NCBI GenBank assembly: GCA_937923115.1
Contig: CAKZTE010000057.1
Span: 1-36,727 of the forward strand
Source: an uncultured Caulobacterales bacterium
GTDB taxonomy: Bacteria > Pseudomonadota > Alphaproteobacteria > Caulobacterales > Maricaulaceae
DNA length: 36,727 nucleotides
Reading direction: 5' to 3'
Shown piece after piece: positions 8,099 through 15,908 of the stretch; within the stretch, counting starts at the first letter, position 1, and each line of letters begins with the position of its first letter. The notes beneath the pieces are model-generated. The model was not told the origin of the DNA. It saw nothing but the letters and a program-made list of their open reading frames with translations, and searched no databases. Made by a program: the position numbers and the translations under genes.

Positions 8099-8737
8099 TG
8101 GATTTAGCCTCTCCTGCTAGCTTTTACTTATTTGTCCTTTTACTGGCCAAAGCGTACAGCTATGTAGTCACGAGGCGAATGCCGATTTTTATTGCCCGCG
8201 TGACTTAGTTATCATCAACGTCAGGTAGTTTCTGCATTGATTTGTAAAAAAATCAACAGCCGAAATAAATAATACTATTTTTATTCTTGCAAATTCACTA
8301 TCTCAAACAACTCGTATAGGCTGGGCAGATTCTTAGGCGAAATCCTGAACTGCGACCGCTTTTTCATTTTCCTTGGCGGTTTGGGCTGTGAGGCAAACTC
8401 CAGCTTAATGCCGGGGTCATAATGGACGGCTGTGTTGGCCATTGCGGCCAGGAAGTTGGATATAGATGATTTCTCGCCTAGTCCGGACCGCCGCGCAAAA
8501 CAAATTTAGGCTGGACTAAGACACTGAGCTTGACCTGAGAGCATGTGTTTTGGGGCTAGAATCAGCTTTAATGCAACATAAACTGTATTATGTTGTTTGA
8601 TAAATCGTTAAAGAGGGCACCCGTTTACGGGATGAAATATCGCCATTTTTGGCAAAAAAACGTGAGACAATTATTTTAGACGGTTTTAAAACTTTCCACT
8701 GCCCTGTAATGAGCTAAATTGTTCGATATTTGTTCTT
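8099..8737. other. Intergenic region holding a gene fragment and a hairpin
   Basis: This stretch lies between the Nudix gene start and the end of the truncated TIR gene. It holds a short coding remnant (described separately at 8281-8505) and a perfect 8-bp inverted repeat, CAACATAA at 8574-8581 and TTATGTTG at 8588-8595, which could be a terminator stem for the minus-strand TIR transcript. No remaining TIR sequence was found in any minus-strand frame of this stretch. Confidence 0.5.
8281..8505 (-). pseudogene. C-terminal fragment of an unidentified gene
   Basis: Minus-strand frame from ATT at 8505 to TAA at 8281-8283 encodes 74 residues with protein-like composition, including RSGLGEKSSISNFLAAMANT, KPPRKMKKRSQF and SLYELFEIVN. 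The frame is closed upstream by TAA and has no good start except an internal ATG at 8442, which would give 53 residues. It reads like the end of a longer gene whose front was lost, perhaps in the same rearrangement that cut the TIR gene. I do not recognise the family. Confidence 0.4.
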
Positions 8738-9583
8738 TTAAATTCTCGTTTTGGGCACGATTGTTGTGCCTAGGCCTTCTACAGCTTCAGCATAGTCTTT
8801 ATCACCGGCGGCGTGACTTATGAAAATCTTTCCGTTCCCTGTATTTGTATCATTCTCTGCCACAGGGGCCTCCTCTGTTTTCGTTTCATCCTCAATCCAT
8901 TCACTAAAATCTTGAATAAAAGGGGTTAAAATATTGCCTGCCAAGCCGTTAAGGTTTCGCGTGAAATTATTATCTACATAAGCGTGATTCAGGCAGAAAT
9001 CTAACAGGCTGTTTGGGGTATCACCCCACACATCAATCAAACAAAGAATATATCCAAATCTTTCACTATCACTTATTTTCCAATCTAGTCGGGATGAACC
9101 TACAAATGATCCACCTCTTGCCTCCGCTTCTTTGACCCACTGATCTAATTTCACTCCGCTTTTGAGAGGCTCTGTGAATGGAGCTAGTTCTGGTGCATTA
9201 AAAAGCATTTTTAACTTGTGCAGATGCGCGGCAGCATTATCCCAGTCACATTGGCGCAAACTATTTATCGCTCTTACAGCTTTTGTGAGCGTCTTCCCTA
9301 TTTTTTTGTTTTCCATACTGTCAGTCACTGTTTCAGATGTTGCTATTTCTGCCGTTACCAATATTTGCTTCTCTGCTTCCGATATAAAGCTATCTGCTAT
9401 ATCTCGAAGTTCTTTAGTGTCACCAAATTCGGAGAGTGCACTGGTTACTGAAGCTCTCATTTCCGATTTGGCACGTTCTATATCGGTTTGATTTGAGGCA
9501 TCGAATTTGGCTTCAAATTGCAGGCCGTTGAGACGATCAATGAAGTTGCTAATATTCTCAATAGCTTTTGCAAGTTCCCTCAT
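8738..9583 (-). CDS. Truncated TIR-domain protein with N-terminal helical domain
   Basis: The 281-residue product has an N-terminal helical region (1-110), a middle domain (110-230) with conserved-looking SRLDWKISDSERFGYILCL, and an acidic linker. At residue 251 the sequence GKIFISHAAGDKDYAEAVEGL begins, which is the first strand, BB-adjacent loop and first helix of a TIR domain (KxFISHxxxDxxxAxxV). The TIR domain normally runs about 130 residues and needs a later catalytic Glu for NAD cleavage; here the protein ends after GTTIVPKTRI, so the enzymatic part is missing. Nothing resembling the rest of the domain follows. The gene is therefore likely a broken NADase effector, although a shortened functional form cannot be excluded. 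It lies 58 bp downstream of the DUF2235 gene on the same strand and was probably its operon partner. Confidence 0.65.
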   Translation of the reverse strand: MRELAKAIENISNFIDRLNGLQFEAKFDASNQTDIERAKSEMRASVTSALSEFGDTKELRDIADSFISEAEKQILVTAEIATSETVTDSMENKKIGKTLTKAVRAINSLRQCDWDNAAAHLHKLKMLFNAPELAPFTEPLKSGVKLDQWVKEAEARGGSFVGSSRLDWKISDSERFGYILCLIDVWGDTPNSLLDFCLNHAYVDNNFTRNLNGLAGNILTPFIQDFSEWIEDETKTEEAPVAENDTNTGNGKIFISHAAGDKDYAEAVEGLGTTIVPKTRI

Positions 9584-9641
9584 ATCTTAATCTGTTGGAA
9601 CGAAAAAACTGGGGCTACGTCCCTCGATAACCTTGCGTCTC

Positions 9642-11201
9642 TTATTCATTACGATGGCCTCGCGCGACCTTCCTTTTGGGAATACTTAGAACCTGCCCGG
9701 GGTGAATTCTTTCAGCATCAGGTATCATGATTTTGTTACAGGCCTGAAGCGCCTTATAATTGTTACTCCCAAGTTGATCTTGTGCAATAGTTGAAAGCTT
9801 GTCGCCCTGTTTGACAGTATAAAGCCCATACACCCAACCTGATTCAATTCGTTCAGCCTCGATTGTCTCCCATGGGTTATCTCTATATCCGTTGTAGAGG
9901 CTAAAATCTTCTGCAGTGTATTCTTTAGAGGCTAGAGATTGAACATCGGTTTCTACATGCGTAAGTGCCTCAGGACGGTAAGATTTAGAATCCTTACGTT
10001 CTTCGCCATCTGGAAGCACGGTGGATGGAGCCGCATAACGCACAATTGCACTACGTGAGACTTCGGAGATATGCTTTGGTCCAGATCGAGTGAACCGTAT
10101 AAACGGAATGGCATTTTTTATTTCCGATACTTGCTCAAATGCACCGTCTTTTTCTGTATTATCAATATATTCAATTGGCGTAGGTTGGAGTTGAAAAACT
10201 TTAGCTTGCGCAGTTGTATCTATTGTTAAACCCTCAAAGCGTGCACCATCTAGTACCCATAACAGTGCTGTGTCTGAAAGCCCGCGTCTCTCGCCGCCGC
10301 CGCCGACACTACCGTGAGTTCCCGGAAACCATACCTCCTGAAAAGCTCTATCGCTAGAAAGTTTATAGTCTTCAAAGGTCCTTTCAAATCCATTTTTTTT
10401 ATATGAACGAAGGTTCGCTACTTTGATATTTTCCCAAGGGGTGAAATTAAACGATTTTCGGTGTTCATCTAAAGCCACGGCGTGCCTACCGGAGCTTGTG
10501 CATTCAGGAATGTCTTCATCATGAAACTCAGTGTCAGAATCCGGGAGCCCGAAAGTCTCTCTAAGCGATATAATAGACTTTACTGTGTCCCATAGTCCAA
10601 TATACTTTATATCAACCTGCGGATGGTTATGGTGCTCTAATCCATGTTGGCATCGCTTCCAATCATCCTCAGCTTTGCAAGTCGTTACTGGATGGCCGAA
10701 ATGCCGTATGAGATTAAATAACTCTACTTGCAAAGCCTCGCGTTTTACGGCTGTGTCTGCTTCGCCACGGGCTTTATATAGTTTCGCTGCCTCGATAACT
10801 TTCTCAATATGTTGACTGCGCATAATACCGCAGTTTCCCACAAGTCCTGCAAATGAACGCGCGGTGTATGCTCCACGTGAGAAACCGAATAGGTAGATTT
10901 CGTCGCCTGGCTCATAATTTAAGCATAGAAACAAGTACGCCTCGCGAACATTTGTATAAAGGCCTTTTCCAAAAATGCCTCCGCCGTATCTTTCATTACG
11001 ATTAGTTCCTACACCCTCGTCATAGTGAACGATCTGGGGAATTATGTCACCGACGATAAAGCCTTTGGCCAATAGCGCTTTGTCATCTTTTTTCACTACT
11101 TGTGCTTTTGCAACTGCTGAAGCTGTCAACGCAACGTTTGTAAGGCTGTCCTCATTAATTTTATTCCAGCTTCCATCAAAGCAAAACACTAGTCGTTTCA
11201 T
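9642..11201 (-). CDS. DUF2235 alpha/beta-hydrolase with C-terminal LysM
   Basis: The 519-residue product opens with RLVFCFDGSWN, the hallmark of DUF2235 (Tle1-type phospholipase/hydrolase family). GFSRGAYTAR (106-115) is the GxSxG nucleophile elbow with Ser108, and WFPGTHGSVGGGG near residue 290 corresponds to the family's conserved PGxHxDVGGG segment. Residues about 460-508 (YTVKQGDKLSTIAQDQLG ... HPGQVLSIP) form one LysM domain, a peptidoglycan or chitin binding module. No signal peptide is seen, so it is probably cytosolic unless exported by a specialised system. DUF2235 proteins occur as type VI lipase effectors and as hydrolases in phage-conflict loci. The neighbouring TIR protein and CBASS genes favour a conflict role. 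Confidence 0.8.
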   Translation of the reverse strand: MKRLVFCFDGSWNKINEDSLTNVALTASAVAKAQVVKKDDKALLAKGFIVGDIIPQIVHYDEGVGTNRNERYGGGIFGKGLYTNVREAYLFLCLNYEPGDEIYLFGFSRGAYTARSFAGLVGNCGIMRSQHIEKVIEAAKLYKARGEADTAVKREALQVELFNLIRHFGHPVTTCKAEDDWKRCQHGLEHHNHPQVDIKYIGLWDTVKSIISLRETFGLPDSDTEFHDEDIPECTSSGRHAVALDEHRKSFNFTPWENIKVANLRSYKKNGFERTFEDYKLSSDRAFQEVWFPGTHGSVGGGGERRGLSDTALLWVLDGARFEGLTIDTTAQAKVFQLQPTPIEYIDNTEKDGAFEQVSEIKNAIPFIRFTRSGPKHISEVSRSAIVRYAAPSTVLPDGEERKDSKSYRPEALTHVETDVQSLASKEYTAEDFSLYNGYRDNPWETIEAERIESGWVYGLYTVKQGDKLSTIAQDQLGSNNYKALQACNKIMIPDAERIHPGQVLSIPKRKVARGHRNE

Positions 11202-11317
11202 TATTCACTCCATTAAGTATTTGAATCCTATTCCGCTCTCCACAGGTTGTACACAATAAACTTACGTATCTCAGTTGCGGAAAAGCAAGGGTTGGTACAA
11301 AGCAGGAACACAAGCTA
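11202..11317. promoter_or_regulatory. Divergent intergenic region between DUF2235 and CD-NTase genes
   Basis: This 116-bp gap separates two divergently transcribed defence operons and must hold both promoters. A plausible ribosome site AGGAA lies 9 bases before the CD-NTase ATG. No exact operator repeat was identified. Confidence 0.45.
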
Positions 11318-12661
11318 ATGGGAATATTAAAAATGGCAACAGCAGAAGATTTCAAAACTTTTTTATCAAATATTCGAGTTGATAATTCTGTTACTTTTTC
11401 GAGCCGATATGGTGAAGTGACTGCGGCCTTAAACAAGTCTTTTCGAAATACAGAATCTAAAACGGCAAATAGTCTTCAAGTCGGGTCGTATGGTCGTTGG
11501 ACTGCGATTAAAGGAATTTCAGATTTAGACATGATATATGTGATGCCAGCAGGTTTATACGAATCTTATAAAAAATCTGGTTCGTATTCACTATTAAGGG
11601 ATACGAAAAACGCAATCAGCGCCCGATATCCAAAAACAATTGTGCGCGTTGATAGGTTGGTTGTACGGGTTTTATATGTTAATTTTCATATTGAAGTTAT
11701 GCCTGCTTTTAAGCTTTCGGACGGAAGTTATCATTATCCGGACACGTTGGGAGATGGCTCATGGAAAGTGACCAAGCCTCACCCAGAAATGGATGAAATG
11801 AAGGCCGCGAATGATCGGAAAAATGGAAATTTAAGGAATCTCTGCAAGATGGCGCGTGCCTGGAAGAACAAACATGGCATTGTAATGGGAGGACTTCTTG
11901 TCGATACCCTTGCATATCGATTTCTAGAAGCAACAGAGGATTATGATAAACGAAGCTACAATTATTATGACGAAATGTGTCGGGACTTTTTTGTCTTCTT
12001 AGGTGATCAACCCAAACAAAGTGAATATGGCGCATTGGGTAGTAATCAGCGGGTAAGAGTAAAAAAAAGATTCGAACGACAGGCTAAGAAAGCTGCTCGA
12101 CTATGTAATCTTGCTATAGATGCAGCAGGTCAAAAAAATGAACGTCAAAAATGGCGTGATATTTTTGGAAATTCGTACCCATCACCAAACCTCGTTGCAG
12201 AGAGTAAAACAGTTTCTGCAACTATCACACCTGCATTTCGACAAACAGAGGAATTTATTGAAGACATGTTTCCAGTCGATATTCGACATCATATTGGCGT
12301 TGACTGCAATATAAAACAGAAAGGCTTTCGCCCAAAGTTACTCAGAGATTTGCTCAAAAGCAGTGGATTTCTATTTCCTAAAAAAGAGCTCGGCTTCTAC
12401 ATTTCGGATGCATCAGACCTTCCCCATGGAACGATGATATATTGGAAAGTGTTAAATCGCGGTCCAGAAGCTGAAGCTCGCGATCAGGTTCGCGGCGAAA
12501 TCATCGCGGACAAAGGTCATCAAGAAAAAACTGAGAGAACGAGTTTTCGTGGTGAGCACGTTGTTGAGTGCTACGGCGTACTAAACGGTGTAGTAATTGC
12601 GCGGGACGGCATCCTTGTGCCAATAACCAAGGAAGACGTTGAGGAAGATACTTATGCCTGA
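11318..12661 (+). CDS. CBASS CD-NTase (SMODS) with AGS-C sensor domain
   Basis: The 447-residue product is a cGAS/DncV-like nucleotidyltransferase. The helix-turn GSYGRWTAIKGISDLDMIYV (residues 56-75) gives the GS motif and the metal-binding pair Asp69 and Asp71. The third acidic position lies in FHIEVMPAF, where Glu126 stands in the usual Asp place; Glu can bind metal, so activity is likely but not certain. Residues about 313-440 (FPVDIRHHIGVDCNI, GFYISDASDLP, WKVLNRGPEA, FRGEHVVECYG) match the AGS-C (adenylyl/guanylyl and SMODS C-terminal sensor) domain, which is thought to bind a ligand. Such enzymes make a cyclic di- or trinucleotide on infection that activates an effector, here the overlapping SLATT gene. 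A second ATG occurs at 11333; the upstream one has the better ribosome-site spacing. Confidence 0.85.
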   Translation: MGILKMATAEDFKTFLSNIRVDNSVTFSSRYGEVTAALNKSFRNTESKTANSLQVGSYGRWTAIKGISDLDMIYVMPAGLYESYKKSGSYSLLRDTKNAISARYPKTIVRVDRLVVRVLYVNFHIEVMPAFKLSDGSYHYPDTLGDGSWKVTKPHPEMDEMKAANDRKNGNLRNLCKMARAWKNKHGIVMGGLLVDTLAYRFLEATEDYDKRSYNYYDEMCRDFFVFLGDQPKQSEYGALGSNQRVRVKKRFERQAKKAARLCNLAIDAAGQKNERQKWRDIFGNSYPSPNLVAESKTVSATITPAFRQTEEFIEDMFPVDIRHHIGVDCNIKQKGFRPKLLRDLLKSSGFLFPKKELGFYISDASDLPHGTMIYWKVLNRGPEAEARDQVRGEIIADKGHQEKTERTSFRGEHVVECYGVLNGVVIARDGILVPITKEDVEEDTYA

Positions 12662-13226
12662 TGAAATTGACATAAATTTAGAAAATCAAGTTAGAGAGTG
12701 TTTCGCGCGAGTAGTATACTCTCACAAAACTCATGAGAGGATGGCAGATCAACTAGCAACGAAACTTAGCCATTTTAAAATTTTTCAGATTGTTCTAACG
12801 GGTCTAACAAGCGCAAGTGCTGTTAGCGTAATTATTACAGATGAGATTGCAGCTGAAATTTCAACAGTTGTGTTATCATTCTGTACGTTTTTTGTTTCTA
12901 CATATCTTAAAGATTTTGACCTCGGATCAATCACTCAGAAACACAGGGACTGTGCTGCAAAACTATGGGGTGTTCGTGAAAACTACCTTTCTCTTCTTAC
13001 GGATCTCCCCACCTTAGATAGGATAGCCGCAGCTACACGCCGTGATGAACTACAAGAAAATCTTGCGAACATATATTCAGGTTCCCCGCAAACCAACGGA
13101 AAAGCTTACGCTGAAGCACAGGACAGATTGCAAAACAGAGAGGACCTTACATTCAGCCAAGCTGAGATTGACTGCTTTCTCCCTGAAAACCTTCGCCGCG
13201 CTCAAGTAAATGATAACGGGGCTTAA
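12654..13226 (+). CDS. SLATT-domain two-TM effector
   Basis: The 190-residue product has an N-terminal helix with ARVVYSHKTHERMADQL, two membrane helices (about 43-62 and 68-86) with a short loop between them, and a long C-terminal helical region. This order is that of the SLATT family (SMODS and SLOG-associating two-TM effector domain), a predicted pore former activated by CD-NTase nucleotides. The ATG at 12654 is chosen because GAGGAAG lies 7 bases upstream inside the CD-NTase gene; it overlaps that gene by 8 bases, so the pair is translationally coupled. A TTG fifteen bases upstream is a poorer start. Together the two genes make a minimal type-I-like CBASS with no visible accessory ubiquitin-like genes. 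Confidence 0.8.
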   Translation: MPDEIDINLENQVRECFARVVYSHKTHERMADQLATKLSHFKIFQIVLTGLTSASAVSVIITDEIAAEISTVVLSFCTFFVSTYLKDFDLGSITQKHRDCAAKLWGVRENYLSLLTDLPTLDRIAAATRRDELQENLANIYSGSPQTNGKAYAEAQDRLQNREDLTFSQAEIDCFLPENLRRAQVNDNGA

Positions 13227-13255
13227 GATTTTAACGCGGTTCTTTAGCTGGTTTC

Positions 13256-14122
13256 TCATAGACGGGTAATAGCTTCGTTCTCCAGAAAAAAGAGCTGATT
13301 GATTACAAGGAATTGACGCATAAGGTCATTGAGGTCCTCATTCATCTCTTTGTGAGCTTTTGGGTTACGATAGGCGAGATAGGCCCCTATAAAGAGGTTT
13401 GCCCTTCCGACTTTTTCCCCCATTTCAATTTCTGGCCAATAAAGAGGGGAGTCATTTCCATGAAACGCGGTTGAGAATACTTTTTTTCCTGTTTCTTCAG
13501 TGTCAATCCTTTGCCTAACTGTGTCTTCGAGAAGCCTGAATGCCTGGAATACTATATTATCTGGGTCATCTGAAAAATTGCGGGCTAATTTTATGAGTCT
13601 TGGCTCGATAAGGCCTAAAGGTATTACAGGTTTAAATTCCTTCCACAGGCTTCCATCTCGCTTCTTTTTCCAATGTTGCTCCAAGATAAAATAGCTATGT
13701 CTTTTTGGGCGCACTGGTCGTGAACTTTCAAAAAACTCTATGTCGCCAAATAGTAATGCCCCCTCCTCCAGTCGCTTAAACATTTCCTTTGGTAACATCA
13801 CTTCGTCGATCGGGATTCCAGCCGCTTCTAATAGAGCTAAACTATAAGAAAATCCGCGCGGCCCTTCCCCATTATATCCAGAGGTAAAGCCGGGTAGGAT
13901 TATAATTGAGTGTTCAAAACTGTTTTTTAAGAACAGCCCATGTTTTTGATTGGAACTCAGTCCATGTTGGGAACTCAGTATGATAACCTGAACCAATTCG
14001 TCTCCAAATTGCAGAGTTCTTTGCAAAGCCTCTATGCAGCCTTGAGTTATACCAGCGGAACCATGATATTCTATGTCAACTGACTGCGAATTAATCGACG
14101 AGTAATTTTTCTTTGGGTCCAT
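13256..14122 (-). CDS. TIGR02391 (Ymh-like) domain protein
   Basis: In the 288-residue product, residues about 1-185 form a unique N-terminal domain that starts as a strand-rich fold (VQVIILSSQHGL, HSIIILPGF). Residues about 190-280 contain FQAFRLLEDTVRQRI, GKKVFSTAF, GRANLFIGAYLAYRNPKAHKE, the pattern of the TIGR02391/Hypoth_Ymh domain, which is HEPN-like with its RNPxAH signature. These proteins are frequent in phage-defence loci. It converges on the SLATT gene with only 29 bp between the two stops, so it is not part of that transcript, but its place within the island suggests an independent or regulatory defence role. Confidence 0.65.
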   Translation of the reverse strand: MDPKKNYSSINSQSVDIEYHGSAGITQGCIEALQRTLQFGDELVQVIILSSQHGLSSNQKHGLFLKNSFEHSIIILPGFTSGYNGEGPRGFSYSLALLEAAGIPIDEVMLPKEMFKRLEEGALLFGDIEFFESSRPVRPKRHSYFILEQHWKKKRDGSLWKEFKPVIPLGLIEPRLIKLARNFSDDPDNIVFQAFRLLEDTVRQRIDTEETGKKVFSTAFHGNDSPLYWPEIEMGEKVGRANLFIGAYLAYRNPKAHKEMNEDLNDLMRQFLVINQLFFLENEAITRL

Positions 14123-14415
14123 GTCTCAACATCACATTTAGTGGCAATTTCCGCCAGCACATTTTGTATCGGTCAAGAGAGCTTGTGCAACGTCTAAACT
14201 AACGCAAATCTTCTTAGGAGCCCTTTAGCCAGTTGATTTTGTCAAACTAAAGAATTTTATGAGCCACCAAAAGCCGAATTGCAGAAGATATTTACCAGAG
14301 TTGTTGAGGCGGCGTAACTTTTCTCAGCAAGACCATCGGACATTTGTGACCAGTCCTTATATGTACTATTTCGTGTTACCGTAAATACGTCCTGAATGGG
14401 TTATACTGCTTTAGT
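14123..14415. other. Intergenic region ahead of the plasmid-type replication gene
   Basis: Nothing recognisable is encoded here. The stretch separates the defence island from the Rep-like gene and leads into the iteron-like and palindromic repeats described next. Confidence 0.4.
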
Positions 14416-14452
14416 GGACATCTACGTCTTGATGCTTCGGACATATACGTCT
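14416..14452. repeat. Iteron-like direct repeats
   Basis: GGACATCTACGTCT (14416-14429) and GGACATATACGTCT (14439-14452) differ at one base and are spaced 23 bp start to start. A partial copy TACGTCC lies at 14386-14392. They sit about 90 bp upstream of a RepA-like HTH gene. Such an arrangement is typical of iterons or an autoregulatory operator of a plasmid replicon; two full copies are fewer than usual. Confidence 0.5.
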
Positions 14453-14455
14453 GGG

Positions 14456-14506
14456 GACTATAGTCATAAATGACTGGAGGGCACCTCTTGTAAATTTATC
14501 ATTTAC
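14456..14506. promoter_or_regulatory. Cluster of short palindromes upstream of the Rep-like gene
   Basis: GACTATAGTC (14456-14465) overlaps AGTCATAAATGACT (14462-14475), and GTAAAT/ATTTAC arms flank TTATC at 14490-14506. Overlapping palindromes just ahead of the replication gene fit a repressor or initiator binding region. The gene's ribosome site AGGAGG follows at about 14529. Confidence 0.45.
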
Positions 14507-14538
14507 GGACAATATGACAGTCAGAACAGGAGGCTGTT

Positions 14539-15060
14539 ATGCCAGATAATAAGACGAAAGACAATGTTGTAAAATTAACCCCAGCTAAGGCGAAGAAAGC
14601 TTCAGAGAGCAAGTGGGGTAAACCGGTCATGGATTTGGGGTTCAGTATTGTGCCGTCTCTTCTCTTTAAGGCACAACGCAGACTACATCTTGAACCCCGC
14701 CATATGGGCGTTTTAGTTCAGCTATTGGATTTTTATTGGGAAGATGGGCGTTACCCCTACCCTACTAAAGCATTGCTAGCTGAACGCTGTAATATTAGCC
14801 CTCGCCAACTGCAGCGTATTATTGTGGACATGGAAGAAGCGGGCCTCGTGAAGCGTATAGAACGTCATCACGCTGGAACGAATGGTAAAATTGCAAATAT
14901 TTATGATTTGTCGGGGCTTGAAGCAAAGTTAAAAGAACTAGAGCCTGATTTTACCGATGTTAAGAAGAAGGCTAAGGCTCAGCGTAAAGATGTTGCGACG
15001 CCAGGTCATAAAATGCGCAAGCGGCTTAAAAAGGCATCAAGTGCAAAGGCTGCATCATGA
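14539..15060 (+). CDS. Helix-turn-helix, RepA-like plasmid replication protein
   Basis: The 173-residue product has a basic N-terminus, then a winged-helix region from about 48 to 110: LEPRHMGVLVQLLDFYWEDGRYPYPTKALLAERCNISPRQLQRIIVDMEEAGLVKRIER is the run in question, with YPTKALLAERCNISPRQLQR as the DNA-reading helix-turn-helix. The C-terminal third is a Lys-rich tail. Similar HTH proteins act as replication initiators or regulators of alphaproteobacterial plasmids. Iteron-like repeats and palindromes upstream support a replication or copy-control role. It is shorter than most Rep initiators, so a regulator is an alternative. A good ribosome site (AGGAGG) precedes the ATG. Confidence 0.6.
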   Translation: MPDNKTKDNVVKLTPAKAKKASESKWGKPVMDLGFSIVPSLLFKAQRRLHLEPRHMGVLVQLLDFYWEDGRYPYPTKALLAERCNISPRQLQRIIVDMEEAGLVKRIERHHAGTNGKIANIYDLSGLEAKLKELEPDFTDVKKKAKAQRKDVATPGHKMRKRLKKASSAKAAS

Positions 15061-15146
15061 AAACAAAGCCCCTAAAACAGCTAAACCCCGAGCGCATGTC
15101 GAAACAGAGGCGGGTTCGGGGTCTACGGAGACTATATGGCCGATAA
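15057..15146 (+). CDS. Possible 29-residue basic peptide bridging two genes
   Basis: An ATG at 15057 overlaps the stop of the HTH gene (ATGA), and the frame runs to TAA at 15144-15146, just inside the following Abi_2 gene. The 29-residue product is very rich in Lys and Arg (it ends RVRGLRRLYGR). The tandem overlaps suggest translational coupling of the three frames, with this one possibly acting only as a relay. Chance is a real alternative at this length. Confidence 0.25.
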   Translation: MKTKPLKQLNPERMSKQRRVRGLRRLYGR

Positions 15147-15852
15147 TCCCCCAGAAGTCAATACTGTCTTGTGGCCCCCTGCTGATATTGATGCAATCGC
15201 TGCCTCATTGAGCGCAGACCGATTTCAGACATATATGGACGCTACAAGCAACGATAAAGTGGCAGCGCTGCGTCTTTACGCATGGAATACGGCCGCGAGC
15301 GGCGCATTTTATGCTGCGCTACAGCTCCTAGAGGTGGCGATGCGTAATGCGTTTCACCGTGAGCTTACGGCCGTCTATGGTGCGGCTTGGTATGATAACC
15401 CGGCCACAGGGCTTGATAATCGTGCCTTGGAACTGGTGGACGCCTCAAAGCGTCAGCTCCGCCGTGACGGTAAGGCGGTTGATCCGCCGCATATGATAGC
15501 AAACTTATCATTTGGATTTTGGGTAGCATTATTGCGTAAGGGCGGCCGGATTGGTCACGCTAAAGCAAATTACGAAATGACGTTATGGCGCCCTGCGCTG
15601 CGCAAAGCGTTTCCCGCTGCCGCTAGACTCGATAGGAAGAAGGCTCATGCGCCTGTCGATTATTTGCGCGGATTTCGTAACCGTATAGCTCACCATGAAC
15701 CTGTTTTTGGACGTCACTTGCAGGCAGATTACGATTCAATCGTAAGCTACACGGCATGGCTGTGCGCGCCGACATCAAACTGGTTGGTCAATTCTACACG
15801 CATACCTGATATTTTAGCGGACAAGACCAACACAGGGTTTATAAATTTTTGA
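15136..15852 (+). CDS. Abi_2 (AbiD/AbiF-type) HEPN protein
   Basis: The 238-residue product matches the Abi-like family. ANLSFGFWVALL (122-133), LWRPALRKAFP (150-160) and a C-terminal RNRIAHHEP (181-189) are its standard signposts. The RNxxxH signature (Arg181, His186) is the HEPN ribonuclease motif, and Abi_2 members are known abortive-infection proteins in lactococcal plasmids and elsewhere. Activity would be cleavage of RNA in the cytosol on phage infection. The ATG has a weak GGAG ribosome site 7 bases upstream and is coupled to the preceding short frame. Its presence inside the plasmid-like part of the window suggests cargo carried by the replicon. Confidence 0.8.
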   Translation: MADNPPEVNTVLWPPADIDAIAASLSADRFQTYMDATSNDKVAALRLYAWNTAASGAFYAALQLLEVAMRNAFHRELTAVYGAAWYDNPATGLDNRALELVDASKRQLRRDGKAVDPPHMIANLSFGFWVALLRKGGRIGHAKANYEMTLWRPALRKAFPAAARLDRKKAHAPVDYLRGFRNRIAHHEPVFGRHLQADYDSIVSYTAWLCAPTSNWLVNSTRIPDILADKTNTGFINF

Positions 15853-15908
15853 GAGAGCAATTATGAATTTGAGTAAAAATTGACTTTATAAAAAAGTATG
15901 GCACTGGT

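Noticed and set aside
14416-14452. CRISPR-like repeat array
   Set aside because: Only two 14-bp repeats with a 9-bp spacer and no cas genes; better explained as iterons or operators.
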